Source of the DNA: Candidatus Krumholzibacteriia bacterium
Lineage (GTDB): Bacteria; Krumholzibacteriota; Krumholzibacteriia; LZORAL124-64-63
Direction: 5' to 3'
Assembly (NCBI GenBank): GCA_014859985.1
Contig: JACZKN010000479.1
Location: 1-7,754, forward strand
Length of the DNA: 7,754 bases
Shown: piece after piece, positions 6,575 through 7,754 of the stretch
Layout: each line of letters starts with the position of its first letter
Position numbering within the stretch: the stretch's first letter is position 1
Notes under the pieces: model-generated
Database searches by the model: none
What the model saw: the letters and a program-made list of their open reading frames with translations, nothing else
What the model was told of the DNA's origin: nothing
Made by a program: the position numbers and the translations under genes

Positions 6575-7680
6575 GGATCGGCGACTACCGGCCGAGCGAC
6601 CTCCTGCGGGGGGCCGCGATCCCCGACGAGGTGCTGGTCGCCCTGCCCAAGACCGACCTGCACGTCCACCTGGACGGCTCCCTGCGCATGAAGACGTTCA
6701 TGGAGCTGGGGCCGGACGCGGGGCTGGACATGTCCGGCACGGCCGACGACGTGCGCGCCCGCTGGTTCCCGGCCGAGCGCGAGACCTGCCAGCACGAGTT
6801 CCTCAGCCATTTCCGGCATACGACGGCGGTGCTGCAGTCGGCGGCGAACCTCGAGCGCGTGGCGCGGGAACTGGCGGAGGATTTCGCCGCCGAGGGCGTC
6901 TGGCACGTGGAGGTTCGCTTCTGCCCCCTGTTCCACTGCCAGCAGGGCCTGACCCCGGACGACGCCATCGCCGCCGTGGGGCAGGGCCTGGCGGCGGCCG
7001 AGGCCGCGGCGGGCATCCGCACCGGCATCATCGTCACTGGCATCCGCACCATCGACCCGGCGCGTTCGCTGGAGCTGGCCCGCTTGGCGGTGGCCTGGAA
7101 GGGCCGCGGCGTGGTGGCCTTCGACCTGGCCGGCGAGGAGCTCGACAACCCGCCCAAGCGCCACCGCGAGGCCTTCTTCCACTGCCTGAACAACAACCAG
7201 AACGTGACCATCCACGCGGGCGAGGGCTACGGCGCAGCCTCCATCCACCAGGCCCTGCACGTGTGCGGCGCCAACCGCATCGGCCTGGGCACCCGCCTGG
7301 AGGAGGACCCCGAGCTCATGGATTACGTGGCCGACCGCCGCATCCCCCTGGAGGTCTGCCTCAGCAGCAACCTGCAGAGCGGCGTCGTGGCCGACCTGGG
7401 CGACCACCCCTTCCGCACCTACCTGAAGAAGGGCCTGCGCGTCTGCCTGAACACCGACAACACCCTGTTCGCCCGCACCTCGCCCCTGCGGGAGCTGCGG
7501 CTGGCGGTGGACACCTTCGACCTGACCCTGCTGGAGACCGAGCACCTGCTGATCAACGGCTTCAAGAGCGCGTTCCTGCCCGAGCTGGAGAAGAAGCGGC
7601 TGACGGTCGAGGCCATCGCGACCTTCGGCTCCCTGCGGGACAAGCACGACCTCGACGGGCTGGCCCGGGGGACCGCGTGA
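6571..7680 (+). CDS. Adenosine deaminase family protein lacking the catalytic RIGHG histidine
   Basis: This is a 369-residue TIM-barrel metal hydrolase of the adenosine/AMP deaminase family, whose typical members turn (deoxy)adenosine into (deoxy)inosine. Visible residues are the zinc ligands H31 and H33 (TDLHVHLDGSL), H215 and catalytic E218 (IHAGEGYG), and the zinc-ligand aspartate D296 (LNTDNTLF). N297 replaces the second Asp of mammalian ADA, a variant also seen in bacterial Add proteins. SSNLQSGV (265-272) is the usual substrate-side loop. The striking exception is residue 239: canonical RIGHG reads RIGLG, so the His that assists water activation is Leu. The rest of the fold looks intact and under selection, with no frameshift. 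GTG 6571 overlaps the kinase stop and has AGGAAGAG upstream. It could be a deaminase with changed mechanism, another aminopurine hydrolase, or a non-catalytic binding protein. Confidence 0.88.
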   Translation: MRIGDYRPSDLLRGAAIPDEVLVALPKTDLHVHLDGSLRMKTFMELGPDAGLDMSGTADDVRARWFPAERETCQHEFLSHFRHTTAVLQSAANLERVARELAEDFAAEGVWHVEVRFCPLFHCQQGLTPDDAIAAVGQGLAAAEAAAGIRTGIIVTGIRTIDPARSLELARLAVAWKGRGVVAFDLAGEELDNPPKRHREAFFHCLNNNQNVTIHAGEGYGAASIHQALHVCGANRIGLGTRLEEDPELMDYVADRRIPLEVCLSSNLQSGVVADLGDHPFRTYLKKGLRVCLNTDNTLFARTSPLRELRLAVDTFDLTLLETEHLLINGFKSAFLPELEKKRLTVEAIATFGSLRDKHDLDGLARGTA

Positions 7681-7754
7681 CTGCCGGGGGCGCGGGCACG
7701 CGGGGCGACGACCGCCTGGCCCTGCTGGCCGGGCCCTGGCGCGATCGCGTGGCC
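7677..7754 (+). CDS. Start of an unidentified gene in the same operon (3' truncated)
   Basis: A GTG at 7677 overlaps the deaminase stop as GTGA, like the other junctions of this operon, and GGGGG at 7667-7671 lies 5 nt upstream. The frame stays open for all 26 codons to the window edge (MTAGGAGTRGDDRLALLAGPW, then RDRVA). This is too short to name a family. Position suggests a further nucleoside or nucleotide enzyme, but that rests only on context. Confidence 0.6.
   Translation, partial: MTAGGAGTRGDDRLALLAGPWRDRVA

Noticed and set aside
6391..7647. Long minus-strand open frame (418 codons) opposite the deaminase-like gene
   Set aside because: Composition-driven (Gln/Gly/Val/Ala-rich), no family motif, and the opposite strand encodes a clear ADA-family protein.
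5064..7680. Antiphage system of the RADAR type or a nucleotide-depletion defence
   Set aside because: The RADAR deaminase is a much larger protein paired with an ATPase (RdrA), which is absent here. Gene sizes and motifs fit metabolic enzymes, and no defence hallmark or mobile element is nearby.
6571..7680. Deaminase-like gene as a pseudogene
   Set aside because: The full-length frame is intact, with ribosome site, overlap coupling and all other active-site residues preserved. One substituted residue does not show decay.

Overview
The window comes from a very GC-rich (about 70% by eye) Gram-negative-type bacterium. All genes read on the + strand and use mostly G/C-ending codons. A TonB-dependent receptor with an N-terminal carboxypeptidase-regulatory-like domain, next to a PorV/PorQ-type barrel, is typical of the Bacteroidota/FCB side of the tree. 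The high GC points more to a Gemmatimonadota-, Krumholzibacteriota- or Eisenbacteria-like lineage than to Bacteroidota proper. This placement is an inference from gene types and composition; no marker gene is present.

Left block (1-4978), cell-envelope genes: the 5'-truncated TonB-dependent receptor is followed by a PorV/PorQ-family outer-membrane barrel with a signal peptide, then a lipoprotein with an NHL-type beta-propeller repeat. Both junctions are 4-nt stop/start overlaps, so the three look co-transcribed and translationally coupled. They probably form one outer-membrane module; the substrate is unknown.

The only real intergenic gap (4979-5063, 85 nt) holds a perfect GC hairpin, a sigma70-like promoter and a strong Shine-Dalgarno sequence. 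It appears to separate two transcription units.

Right block (5064-7754), nucleotide metabolism: an ADP-ribosylglycohydrolase (ARH/DraG family), a deoxynucleoside kinase, an adenosine-deaminase-family protein and the first 26 codons of another gene. All three junctions are GTGA overlaps. The kinase and deaminase fit purine (deoxy)nucleoside salvage; the link to ADP-ribose removal is less expected.

The most notable point is in the deaminase. It keeps the zinc ligands and catalytic Glu, but the catalytic His of the RIGHG motif is Leu (RIGLG, codon 7285-7287). It may be a deaminase with an altered mechanism or substrate, or a protein that has lost activity. I saw no RNA genes, CRISPR arrays, insertion sequences or long repeats.
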